64,000 nucleotides of DNA. Origin: Ficedula albicollis (Eukaryota; Chordata; Aves; Passeriformes; Muscicapidae). The stretch covers positions 31,277,453-31,341,452 of the forward strand of contig NC_021674.1 of assembly GCF_000247815.1 (NCBI RefSeq). The letters are read 5' to 3'. Below the pieces are notes generated by a model, which was not told the origin of the DNA, did no database searches, and was given only the letters and a program-made list of their open reading frames with translations. A program made the position numbers and the translations under genes. Each line of letters starts with the position of its first letter. Positions within the stretch are counted from its first letter, which is position 1. Positions 1 to 11,937 of this stretch are shown piece after piece.

Positions 1-1436
1 TGAAGGAGCTGCTTAGTGACCTTGCCCATTTTGTTCCTGACTTGCTAAGAAATCAGAATGCCTGTTTTGCCAGACACACTGCCTTGTGCTGGCACAGCAG
101 TCTTACACACTCTCCAGCACTTGTGGGTGCTGTTGGATATAGTTCTGTGTCCTCAGCGTGGAGGTGCATCTCCCTTCTCTCACCCATGTTTCTCCCTTGG
201 CATTTGTCCCTTGATTCTTTACCCCGATGATGTTTCCTCTGAGCTCTTTGCTGTTGGTCTGGCAGCAATTCCAGTCCCCTCTGACTACCTTGCCCATGGA
301 GATGGTGACCAGTAAAGCCACAGGGCTGGCTGGGTGGTGGATGTCACAGACCACAATGGGCTCCACCTCATTTTCTCCTAAGCCTGAGCCAGCCTCTCAT
401 TTCAGAGAAGTGTGTCCATTAACTCTCAGGGCTGGAGAGTACAATTATGTGTGCTTGTATAGCTTGAAGCTTTCTAACCAGCTCAAGTAAGTGGTTTTCA
501 CCTTTTCATCCAGTCATTTCCTGTAAGAAAAGACACATCCGTTCTCTTTGAGTACAGATTTCACAAATGAGTACAAACCTCGCACATGCCAGCACTGGCT
601 TTCTTCTGTCCTCATTCCTGGAGGAGAATCTCCTGGCCTGCACGTCCCTTTGGCTCTCCAAAATCATATTTGAATGAAGAAAATCTTCCTTCAGCAGAAG
701 GTTTGTGCTTTGCTAACAAAAGGAAATCCCTGAATTTGTTGATGTTCTTGGGAAACTTCTCCAAGTCCTTTTCTCTGGTACTGCAGGGGCAGTGTGGACA
801 GTGCTGATTTCTTTATGTGAGCCCAGCGTGTCTCAAGCCATGCTTGAGGCTGCGGGTCGGTAATGAGGCCAGTCATTTGTTTGGGCTCCTGTGGATAATT
901 CTGTCAGGGCCAAGCACTCTGCCAGTGAGCTTCTTTTAAGGACTGATTTTCTTTTACACAGTCAAGACTCAGACAGCCTATTATTAACCTCAGAGCCTGA
1001 TGGCTTGCTTTGCATTCCCATTCCAGTCTGTGCTTCACTGATTCCAGCACCCAGCTACTGCACTTCCATACACCCGTTGCCTCCCTGCACTTGCTTTGAG
1101 CCCTGCCTCACCAGACCACCTTTGCCAGCCTTGCACCTCAGTGGAACTTGTCATGTCCTTCACCCATCCAGAGAGAAGAGGCCCTGTGAGGACAGTGTTG
1201 AGTTTTCAGTCATCCTGTCCCAATTACTTGTCCCAGCAACCTCGTGGAGTAGGGAAACATGACCTTGCTCTTCTGGATGGGTGAAGAGACCCAGCAGCAG
1301 CAAGTGGAAAGCCAACAGTAGAGAAAAAACACTTGAATGCAAAGCTGCAGGGTGCCAGGCTTAGTTCAGGACACGTTCCACCAATCCTGAAGGAGAGCAG
1401 TAGGCGCAAGTGTGTATTTTGCCCATACCCAAGCAG
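1..1436. other. Unique sequence, no gene recognised
   Basis: Mixed-composition single-copy DNA. Open frames are at most about 120 codons, overlap on both strands and show no known domain or codon bias. I see no repeat family here. Confidence 0.6.
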
Positions 1437-1793
1437 CAGTGTCACCACTGACAGCAGGAAAGGATGAGGGGCTTTGCTAACAAGGACTCATAAGGAAGCT
1501 GTGCCTGAGCTCAGACCTCTTGCTTAAAAAGTCCCTCGACGTGTGAGGAAGCAAACAGCAGTGACCATAGTGGGGCCAGTGTCACCACTGACAGCAGGAA
1601 AGGATGAGGGGCTTTGCTAACAAGGACTCATAAGGAGGCTGTGCCTGAGCTCAGACCTCCTGCTTAAAAAGTCCCTCGACATGTGAGGAAGCAAACAGCA
1701 GTGACCATAGTGGAGCTGTGCCTGAGCTCAGACCTCTTGCTTAAAAAGTCCCTCGACGTGTGAGGAAGCAAACAGCAGTGACCATAGTGGGGC
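1437..1793. repeat. Mosaic tandem repeat, 140-bp unit, about 2.5 copies
   Basis: Copy 1 is 1437-1576 and copy 2 is 1577-1713, with a period of 140. A third, partial copy at 1714-1793 matches copy 1 from 1497 to 1576 and lacks the first 60 bases of the unit. Copies 1 and 2 differ at three places that I can see. At these sites the partial third copy agrees with copy 1, not with its neighbour copy 2, so the order is A, A', partial A. No coding content is apparent. Confidence 0.95.
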
Positions 1794-2969
1794 AAACCTC
1801 AGAGACCACGGGAGGTCTGAGGGTGCCAGGCAAAAGAAGGGCAAGACTTTGCTGGCATATCTCCGTGCAGAGGTGAAGCAGGCATCCAAAAATAGCCCAC
1901 CCTGCTGCCAAGAGCACTGAGCCTTTGATAAACAGTTTAAAAATAACCTTGGTGGGAAAGACATTGCAGCTCCCTCCATCAGAACTGAATTTGTGTCCTG
2001 TTTGCACTTCCATGCCCCTGCCAGCCTGCCGTGGAGCATGTTGCTCATGTGATGCCTGCTGCCTGCAGACACTGGCCCTGGCTGGGATGTGGGCAACCAT
2101 GAGGGACTGGGAAGATGTTTGGCTATATTTTGCTGCTGCAGCAAGGGTTTGTCCTGGCTGGAAGCAGGAGCAGGGAGGCAGTCTGATGAGGACGTGCCTG
2201 GTCAGAGCTACAAGGTGCTTTTTGTATTACAGCTTCCCATCCTCCTGTTGACACGAGGGGATGGCTTGTGTGGGTGTCAGGTGGAGAGGGCAAAGTGCAG
2301 GGTGGTCTGCCACAGGAAACTGGAGCCAGGTGAGCCAAGGGCCAGCATGTCCTGGAGGGCCCTTCCTAGGGAAGGGGGGTTTCGGGGACCCTCTGCCTTG
2401 TGTGCCCTCACCCAGCACTGGGACACGGAGTAGGGACAGAAAGGAGCCCTCCCTCCCTCCTCTCCACATGCCCAAGATAATAGTGCAGGCCATAGCCAGG
2501 AGACCATGTTGAGATGCAGCCCCATTCCCACCTGGCTGCCCTGGGACAGCAGCACGTCTCTCTGGGAAATTGGGATTTCATGGCCTGAGACCCCTGGTGT
2601 GCTGGTTCTGCAATGGGAACCTCAAAACTCTGGTCACCTGGACAGAGCAGAGCAGCAGGGCTCGCTGCACTGGCACAGGCTCTTGGGCACCGTGGCTGCA
2701 GTGCTGTGTAAGGGACAATGCTCACATCCCCCTCAGCCCAAGGCCACCACACACCCCCCTCCTCTGGGCTCGGGACACACACCCTGCCCTGCCCTCCTGC
2801 CTCAGCTCCAGAGCAGGAGAGGAAAAAGATATGTACTGACAGAAAAATCTGGTACTTGGAAAGGTTCTTGTATTGCTCTGGTGGGTGGGGGAGAGTGTGA
2901 AGGAGGTGGGGCAAGGCAGGGGCGGACAGTCCTTCTCCAAACGTTGTCACTGCTGTGCAGTGATCCTTG
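1794..2969. other. GC-moderate unique sequence, no gene recognised
   Basis: Open frames occur on both strands, including 203 codons on minus at 2408-3019. They overlap one another, begin at arbitrary ATGs and carry no recognisable motif. The length is expected from a GC-rich stretch with few stop codons. Confidence 0.55.
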
Positions 2970-3190
2970 GAGAGCCCTCGCCGTGCCGCTGCCAGCAGGC
3001 AGGAGCCAATTAAGGGCAATTAGGGTGGAAGCGGAGAAGGCGCCCCTTTAGCTGCCGCCAGAGCGGCCGCTGGGAGCGCTGGCACGGCTCCACACTGTAA
3101 GGTTATTGGAGTTCTCCCCGTATTGTCCTTGGAAGAGATGCTTCGGAGCCGTCTGCCGGAGCAGGGGGGTGAAAGGGAGACACCCTTTGA
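2970..3190. promoter_or_regulatory. Small CpG-rich block, possible regulatory element
   Basis: About a dozen or more CpG dinucleotides fall in roughly 220 bases, against a CpG-poor background. The block contains a NotI-type GCGGCCGC palindrome and, at its left edge, two homeodomain-type AATTA cores near 3008-3021. It could be a small CpG island, an enhancer or conserved noncoding element. No TATA box, initiator or exon can be assigned. Confidence 0.35.
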
Positions 3191-5556
3191 TGTGTTTGCC
3201 CGTTCACACAGTGCCTCTGTGGGGAGCACCTCTGCAGCACCTTCCACCGCTGCTAATCACACAGGCGGGTTACCCTGGTGCCTGAGGTCTCCCGGGGCAC
3301 ACACGTGGCCTCTGCCTCACATAGTGAATCCCTTTCCATGAACAAAATGCAGCAGGCAGGTGCAGAGAGCAGCAATGAGGACAGAGGATCTGGGGCAGAT
3401 CTCAAAGTTTCCCTCTTATCTGCATGTACGGCCATAGCACATCAAACCATATGGAATGACAGTGACTGAGCTTCTAACAGCCTTGCTGCCTATTTTGTCC
3501 CAACATTTGCAAAATCCCCTTCCTTGGCCATCCCTCCCCTACAGCTCAGGCAGCTGAGGAACAGCAGAGGTAGAAGATGGGGCAGCTCTGTGATGTGTCA
3601 TAAGGACATCTACTAGGCTTGCAGGAGACGTGGTCTTTCCAGTCCCTGCTCTGCAGGCCTGAGTACTCAGTGCCTCTGGGTACCAGTATCCTGCCAACAC
3701 AGAGATCCCACCAGAGCACAGTTTCCTAATATGTTGCCCACAGCACCTTTATTCCTTTCCCCCTCTCCATCCTGCTTCTTGAATAGTCCTCTTCCTCCCT
3801 AGGGGCCGCACCTCCTCATCCTTATTTTCTCACACTTTACTGCTCCCAGTGTCACTGTGCCCATCCTGTGTTGCTCCCTGCATTATTTTCACTGGAGGAC
3901 TGCAGTGGGGGTGAATCTGGAAGAAGAAATGGATGCAGCTTTTACCACTGGGCATGGGCTGTGGTGGGATGGGAGGAATGCCCATGGCAACTCATCATTT
4001 TCACAGAATCTATATTTTTCCTGCATCCAGGAGCTGCTGCTGGATGGACTTCAACTTTGTCTTGATGTGGAGGAGAGCAGGAATGCTGTCAATTACTCTT
4101 TCTGTTGGAGACTCCAGATATTTTTGGTTTGGGCCCAGCTCCCCAAGGCTCTTTGCAAATGAAGTGGCTCTACTGAGGTGACCCTTTGGGCAGGTGCCTT
4201 GCTCTGCCCTGCTCCCTCTTTGCTCCTTGCATCTCCCAGCCAGCCAAGCCTGCTGTGCAAAGCTGCCATCTCCAGCACTGTGTGAACAGCAGGCTCTGAG
4301 CGTGCTGCCTCACAGCCTCCAGAGCCAAGGTGGCCCTAGGGCACTTCCCATGGATTTTCCACCCACAGGTGCCACCACCCTTCTGGAAGGAAGCAGTCAG
4401 CCTTGTTTTGAGCAGCTGCCTAGCAAATGCATCCTCTCTAGCACACAGCTGCCTGACCCAGGGCAAAGCAACCTGTGCCCTCAAGGAGTGAAACACAGCG
4501 TTGAAAACTGAATGTGCTGCACACAGACAGAGCAAGTGATGCTCTCCACTGGCTCCTGTGACACCCACCTTTCTGCTTTTCAGTCTTTGTCAGGAACAGG
4601 AATGATCTCTATAGTTTCTTTTCCTGCCTGGTGCTGCCTTTCCATCTGCTGCAGAGCAGAAATTCAAGGAGATGGATGCAGACCTTGGTCTGCTTTGTGG
4701 AAATACTTCTAGTGTTTTCAGGTTAGGTAAAGGTCTTTCATTAACAAATCCTACCTGCTGACCCCAAAGCACGTGAGATCTTATCAGATTTTTTGCCAGC
4801 ATTCCTCATCCTTTTGTGTTGCTTCAAACAGGAAACAATGCTCTTGGAAAAGCTTCTAGCAGGTCCAGAATGGGTGCCTGGATACTTGGTGAGCTAGTTA
4901 CAATGCAGAGCTCAGAAGTGCTCTTTCCACATGTGCTACCCCTTGGAAGCCAAGGAGGGATTCCTAGGGCCAGGAAGAGAGAGTGTATGCCACCATGTGG
5001 CAGCAGATTCCCAAGTGTGGAGCTCAGGAGAGCTTCAGGCAGGCCCAGCTGACTGCTCATGCTGGAGGACAGCCTGGCCCACAGGCAGAACTTCAGCAGG
5101 AGTTATGACCTTCCATGCACAGAGAGGGAGGTGCTGTACAGACACCCTGTCCCATCTCCAAAGGCACCAGCCACCCCCCTCCACGAAGGTAAGATTTATT
5201 CTGCAGTTGAGCAGCCCTGGGATTTACCATGGAAGACAATATTCATCTGAGAATTGCGTTCCAGCACCAAAGACCCATTATTCACAGTGACAGCCAGCAG
5301 AGCTGAAAATAAACAAAGAACAAAGTCAAATCAAGTAGCTTTGGACAGAAACCACCCTGCCTCAAGGCAGAAGACAACTTCTAAGCAAGAGAGACAACTT
5401 CTGAGGAAGAAACTCCTCTGGAAGCACGTTATCCCACTGATGCAAAGCTTCTTGCCTTTCTCTCAAAAGAAACCAAAAACCAGCCCACCAGAAAATTTTG
5501 GGTGAGATGGAGGCTTAATTTGATCCAGGCTGTTCTTATCTTCCACATTTTCACTG
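3191..5556. other. Unique sequence, no gene recognised
   Basis: No family-specific repeat, exon or RNA gene was recognised. Open frames up to 132 codons (minus, 4170-4568) are unsupported by any motif. The stretch ends at an A28 tract that borders the first poly-G block. Confidence 0.55.
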
Positions 5557-6404
<848 letters not shown>

Positions 6405-6406
<2 letters not shown>

Positions 6407-9104
6407 AAAGTTTCTCATCTTTCTGGCAATGAAGAGAGCCCTAAATATCTGAAGTTAATATAAGAGGCCACTGCATTGTTTGTAGTCTGAATTATGCTGC
6501 AATGAGGACTCTGAGCTGTCACTCATATCAACAGGCTCTTAACTCTAAACTCAGCATTGGCCACTCAAGCCTTAGCTTCCCTCACTGGTGCATGTTGCCT
6601 GAGGATGTGTTTATCCCCTAGGCTCTGTACTGCCCTCCTAGACAGCAAAATGCCTATTTCTGCCTCCTCAACAGCTATTCCTGGGTGTTGCACAGTAACT
6701 GCTATCCTGTATTCTATAAATACAGCACTGTCAGCTTATATTTGAATACAGGGAAGAGTAGCATTAGGACAGCTACCTAGTTGGGTTATTTGGGTTTTTA
6801 ATTTTCTTAAGTGCTACACTGTAATTTGAAGGTGGGAATGAGGCTGTTGACAAGTCTGAGGTCTTTTGCTCTAGAGATCCAGGTACTGCAAAAGGCCCTG
6901 TTCCCAAAAAACTTGGAGTAAACTTGTCCTGAGCATCTGCTATAGTAGCTATAGCTACTGCTATATCAAGGTTTCGCTGACTTTGGTTGCTGGGCCCCGG
7001 TCACCCCAAATATTTTCCAAATTCTCCTATTCTTTGCTTTTCAGAGGAAATGTGTCTAAGAGGCTAGACCATGCTGGCAGACCTCTAAGGCCATGTGCTA
7101 ATTTACCCTGGTGGACACTCCAGCCTGTTGTTGCTGTCTGGGAAAACCAGATCCGTGCGTCCTTGGGAAGAGCACATAGAAGATCAGAGTGAGGACTGGG
7201 GAAAAATGGACCAGATCTACCCCTTCAGCTTCCCCCTGTTCTGTGCAGGGTAGAGCAAAGCATTGACTCAGGAGGCAGAGTGAGCCTGTGGAAACCAGAT
7301 GCATCATGGAGGAGGAGGAGGAAGAGGAGGAAGGACATGGGGTCTTCAGTATCAGGACGGAAATGTGGGACCCCAGCTTTCAAAGGTCATTCAGTTGGCC
7401 TCACATTCCAGCTCACACTGGCTGAAGAAACAGATCTTCATATACAGCAAAAAACACTCAAATCAAAAAGCATTTAAAAATATTGTCCTGCCTGGTTGCT
7501 CCAGATGAGTTTTGTAGTGAATCTGGAGGTGCCTTTTCCCTGGAGTGCTGTGCTCCCATTATGCTGGCCACGAGGTGCATGGGAGCAGGGCTTGGCACCG
7601 TGGGTCACCAGAGACAGTCACCTTAGCCAGCTTAAACCACAGCTTGACTCTGGCCTCAAACTGTGCCACCCATCCCAAGGGAAGGTCTCTGAAACAGAGA
7701 GTGACTGCCCTGAAAATTCCTCCTGTGGTCACTTTTGTGAAGGCCTGCTCAGCTCAGAGAGGGATGGGGAAAGAAGTTAGTGGCATTCTGTCTTTAAAAA
7801 GCAGAATGTTTCAGCTGTGATTCATTTTGTCTGGGGATTTGGCCTGCTTTGCTAATTTGTGGGAAGCCAGTTCAGCAGAATTGGTAACCAGTTGTTTGCC
7901 GATGCCACCTTCGGGATGGAAGGTTGTCACCTTCCACCTGGGAGGCGTGGGGAATGTTATTACCAACACAGATTGGGGCACAGTGTCATTTCCTTCATAA
8001 TGTCCTTGGAGATGTGCAGAGATGGGCCTCTTGTGTCTGTGGGGCTAGTCTGGCTGATTTTTTCTTCTTTCTTTGAAAGAGCAATAAACACCTTTAGACC
8101 GCCCCATGGAGGACTGAGTTGTAGCACATTGTCCTCAATTTGCCTTCTGCTCCCACTGCCTGTTGTCTTTGCTCCTTTGTGCATGTGTGAGGATGGATAT
8201 GTCTGTCCCAAGAAATTGTCTGCAGTCATTTTGCACTCCCTTTGACATCTGACAGACCACTTGTGGCCCAGAGACCACAGGCTGAGAAACACTGTATGGG
8301 GTGATGTCTACTGAGTTGCCTCCCAGAACTCAGGTTCTTTGAAAATACAGAAAAAGAAGCAGTTTCTGTCCCGGAAAAGACATTGCCTTGGGCAGACAAG
8401 CATGAGGGAGGCAAGGACGGGGACATCCCAACCACCCAGCTTGGACTGTCCTCCAGCCCAGGGACCTGGCTCTCCCAGAGTCACTGTCTGAGCAGCCCAG
8501 GTGAAAATTTAGGGGGTCCCACTCGCAGCTGTGCTGTGACATGGGATGGTGATGCTGGCAAAGGGCAGGCAGGTAAGGAGGTGCAGCGTGGGTCTGTGGT
8601 GGGAGGGAGCAGAGGGGGAGGAGGGAGCTCTCGCCAGCCCCACCACACTCCAGCAATCAAAGCCCAGCCTCTGTAATTAATACTATTTAGCCCAGGTTAG
8701 TAGCAGAGGAAAATGTCTCTTGTCAGCCTGGCTTTGCCTACTGGCCCTGATTTAGCAACATGAAAGCATTTTTTCTGATTAACTGTTCACTGAAGGAGAT
8801 AAAAGAGATGACCATGAAATGTTTTCTTTAATGTGATGAATGTAAAGGGACTGGTAGAGCTGGAAAGGGGGAGAGGAGAGGAGAGAGAATACTCCGACAG
8901 CAGATGGGGCTGGGGTGGGAAAAGGGTGCAGGGCAGAGCTGGGGGGGCTGGGATGGAGGGGGCTGAGAGGCAGGGGCAGAACTGGGGGGTGTCCAGGACT
9001 CGGCTGGCAGGGGCCCCAGGATGGGAATGAGTGAATAACCAGGATGGAGGCAGTAGAAACTGAAACATCTCTGAAAAGAGAACTACAGTAGCAGCTGTAA
9101 TTGT
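6405..9104. other. Unique sequence with simple GGA-type tract, no gene recognised
   Basis: A short GGA/GAA purine tract lies near 7309-7334, and a G/A-rich stretch runs at about 8855-9000. Open frames up to 139 codons lack domains. No exon or RNA gene was recognised. Confidence 0.55.
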
Positions 9105-9141
9105 TACAGATGTATATATAGATAGATATGTATATATGCAT
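9105..9141. repeat. Imperfect TATA/GATA microsatellite
   Basis: An alternating TA stretch with interspersed AGATAGATA units, about 35 bases long. It is low-complexity DNA, not a promoter TATA box in any recognisable context. Confidence 0.7.
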
Positions 9142-11896
9142 GAGATTTTTTAAGGCTTTTATGAAATTGCAGTCTGAATGCCAAATTTCACTGCTCATCT
9201 CTACTACTAAGCTTAAAAAAATGTTGGTAGCTAGGAAACAAATTGAAGTAGTAAAGCTCGATTTCTAACATGATGTGGTTAGGATATTTTGGGGAACAGT
9301 GATGCTGCTCCTACTTTGTAAAACCATAGCAGGGGGTTGAAAAGCTATATTTAAAAACTAAACACAGTTTCCTACTATGCCTTAAAAGAGATTTCACTGT
9401 CATGTAGTCCAAACTGGCCTTCGATGGCTTTCAACGTGCTTTTTAACTATGCACTGTTGACAGCTTACATTCTAAACTCTTCTCAAGATGGACAATGAAG
9501 TTGGTCTGACCCACTTAAGATTAGCTTCTTGTTTCTGTATGTTGGGTAGGAATAGGGTGGGTACTTGCCAGCGTGAAAAAAATACTGATTTGGAAGAGAG
9601 AGAGAAAATCCAAAGAGCATCCCCAATCAAGTTAGTTTTTGCAATTGTTTGCAGAAAAAGATTTTGCCCTGATGTTTTTATGCATTTCAGGATAGAAAGG
9701 GAGAGTGTGTAAAATAAGGTGATTTAAATTGAGAAGTTCTTATTGAAAGGTAATTGTGAACAAGGTAGAGAATGAAAGTCCTTATGGATAAGTACCCGGT
9801 CACAAAAACTGATGTGTCTTGTACAAGCTGATCATGCTAAACGGGGTGTTACTTTGCAGGCAAGCCAGCAATCATTAACTTCCCAGGATGTGCAGTGAGA
9901 AGCCCAGACAAGCACAAAGGCATCGCCCGTGTTCGACATTAGGTTGGCTGGTCCGTGAGCAGATCGGATGTCCTCACACCAAGCTCCCCTTTTGAGTCAG
10001 CTCAGCTCCTCTCCCAGAGGTCACAGGAGACACAGGAAAGGTCCCTGAGCAGGAATGGAAACACTGAAAGGGAGGTGAGGCTTGAATGCAGATAAGAGGA
10101 GTGAAAACTAATTGATCTGAAAAAGCACTGTCATTGTGGAGTATAAAATAATGACTGGGAAGTCCCTTTTATTTACTGAGAGGCAATAATAGCAGAGGGC
10201 AGTTGATAACACTGAAAGGGTGACATTTTGGGGCTCTTTAATCTAGGAGAGAGAGGCATAACAAGCAACAGGGGTTGCAGTTTCAGGCCTGGCAAACATA
10301 AATAAGAAATGAGGCATGTTGCACAGAGGGTGCTGGCACACATTGAGACAGAGTATGTGTGGAGGTTCTGTGGGACTCAGCATCTCTTAATGGCTTGGTG
10401 TCCAGACAGGCTGATTTTCTGGGAGATAAAAACCAGTTACTGAGCTCAACTGCAGTGATGGCTGAAATACAGTGGCATTAGTCAGGTTAAGAATTCCTGC
10501 CTTTCCTTCATTCAGGCAGCGACTTGAACTGAAAAATACCATACTCACCCCAAGCATCTCACCCACAGGGACTGCCCCAGGGTGGTGGTGAGTACAGCCA
10601 CCTTCTTAAGGGGCTGTGATGCTTGCACGGCCGAGAAAAGCCTGCATCCCTTTATTTCCTGGGATGAAGCAGGGCTAGTCTGTGTGGAAGCAGCCACAGG
10701 CAATGGTGTCTGAGTGGAGGCCTGAGGCCAGGGGGAGTCACTGCAGTGTCTGCAGGAACTTGCCCACTGCTGCACGCCTCGACCTGGGACAGCGGCTCTG
10801 AGAGCCACACTGGGTGATCCCTCCTGCCCCTGACAGCCTGCCTTCAGGGAAAGACAAAATGCTTGAGCCTCTGCACCCCACCTGTGCTTCCACCAGCTTG
10901 TGCCAGGTCTGCTCAGAGTCACCAGCCCCACTCCCTGGGAAGCCTTTCTGGGAAGGCTTCGCAGACGTCCCAGGACAATCCTCTGCATCCTTTCTTTCCC
11001 CCGCTCAGAAATGTTTCCAAGGTTCGTCTATAGCATCAGTGGATGTTTCCCTTGGACCTTTCAGGGTCCCCTCCTGTTGTGTGCCCCTAGGGCAAAGCCC
11101 TCCATGTGCTTCCCTGTCTAACCATGCCTCCTGTTCCAAAAATCTCCATTTCTGTGAAATATCCTAAGCCCCTGTACGTGCAGCTAATGTGCTGTGACCT
11201 ATCCTGTTGATCTACAAGCAGCTACCCGGGCTGCCAGCATATCCCAAGGTTTTGAGGTAAGGGAAGTCCATGCCAAAAGCCCTACCTTGCCTCTGGCATG
11301 CAGAGTGGGTCAAGCAGTGCACAGGAGGTGAAAAAACACCTGCCAGTGATGACTAAGTAATAATGTTTTCCCAGAAAGTGGCAGATCTCTCAGCCTGGAG
11401 TCCATCATTGTAAATAATTTTTGTTTTAGAAGCAAACAAACAAATTGGTGGAAGTCTCCCGGCAGCAGGTGCTGGCTCCATGTGAAACCCAGCCTCACAG
11501 CCCATGGTTCACAGTTGTCTGTTTATTCTATCTGCTATTTATAGCTGGTCAAACCTTTCCATCCTGCCTCGTGTTTCCTACTTGTTCTGTCTTACTAATT
11601 AATGTATTTACTGTTGGTATTTTAATAAAACAAACAAAAAAATGAATGAAAAATATTGCCTGTGGCCAGGGTGCTGCTGGCTTGAGGTGTCTGGGAGGAC
11701 AAAGGCCAGTGGGGGAAGCCTGTGATGTAATGGATGCTGGAGAAATGCTGAGATGGGAAAAGAGGTGATGTACATCTAAAGCATGGGACAGAGCTCAAGT
11801 ATGACAGGGCTGGGTCTGTCTTCCTGGTGTGAACCACAATATTTTCACTGGCTTTGTCTGAACTACTCCTAATTTTGTGCTAGCTATGGCTGTTGT
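9142..11896. other. Unique sequence, no gene recognised
   Basis: The part around 10100-10230 is AT-rich with several homeodomain-like TAAT/ATTA cores and could be conserved noncoding DNA, but that cannot be tested here. A minus-strand open frame of 147 codons (10545-10988) has no recognisable domain. Confidence 0.5.
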
Positions 11897-11937
11897 CCCT
11901 GTTCCAGCTGTGGCAGCCCCTGTTCCAGCTGTGGCAT
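11897..11937. repeat. Two-copy 21-bp tandem repeat
   Basis: The 16-base string TGTTCCAGCTGTGGCA occurs at 11900 and again at 11921, giving a 21-base period over two copies. Confidence 0.85.

Noticed and set aside
2408..3019. Minus-strand 203-codon open frame
   Set aside because: It lies in GC-rich DNA with few stops and overlaps equally open plus-strand frames. No motif was seen.
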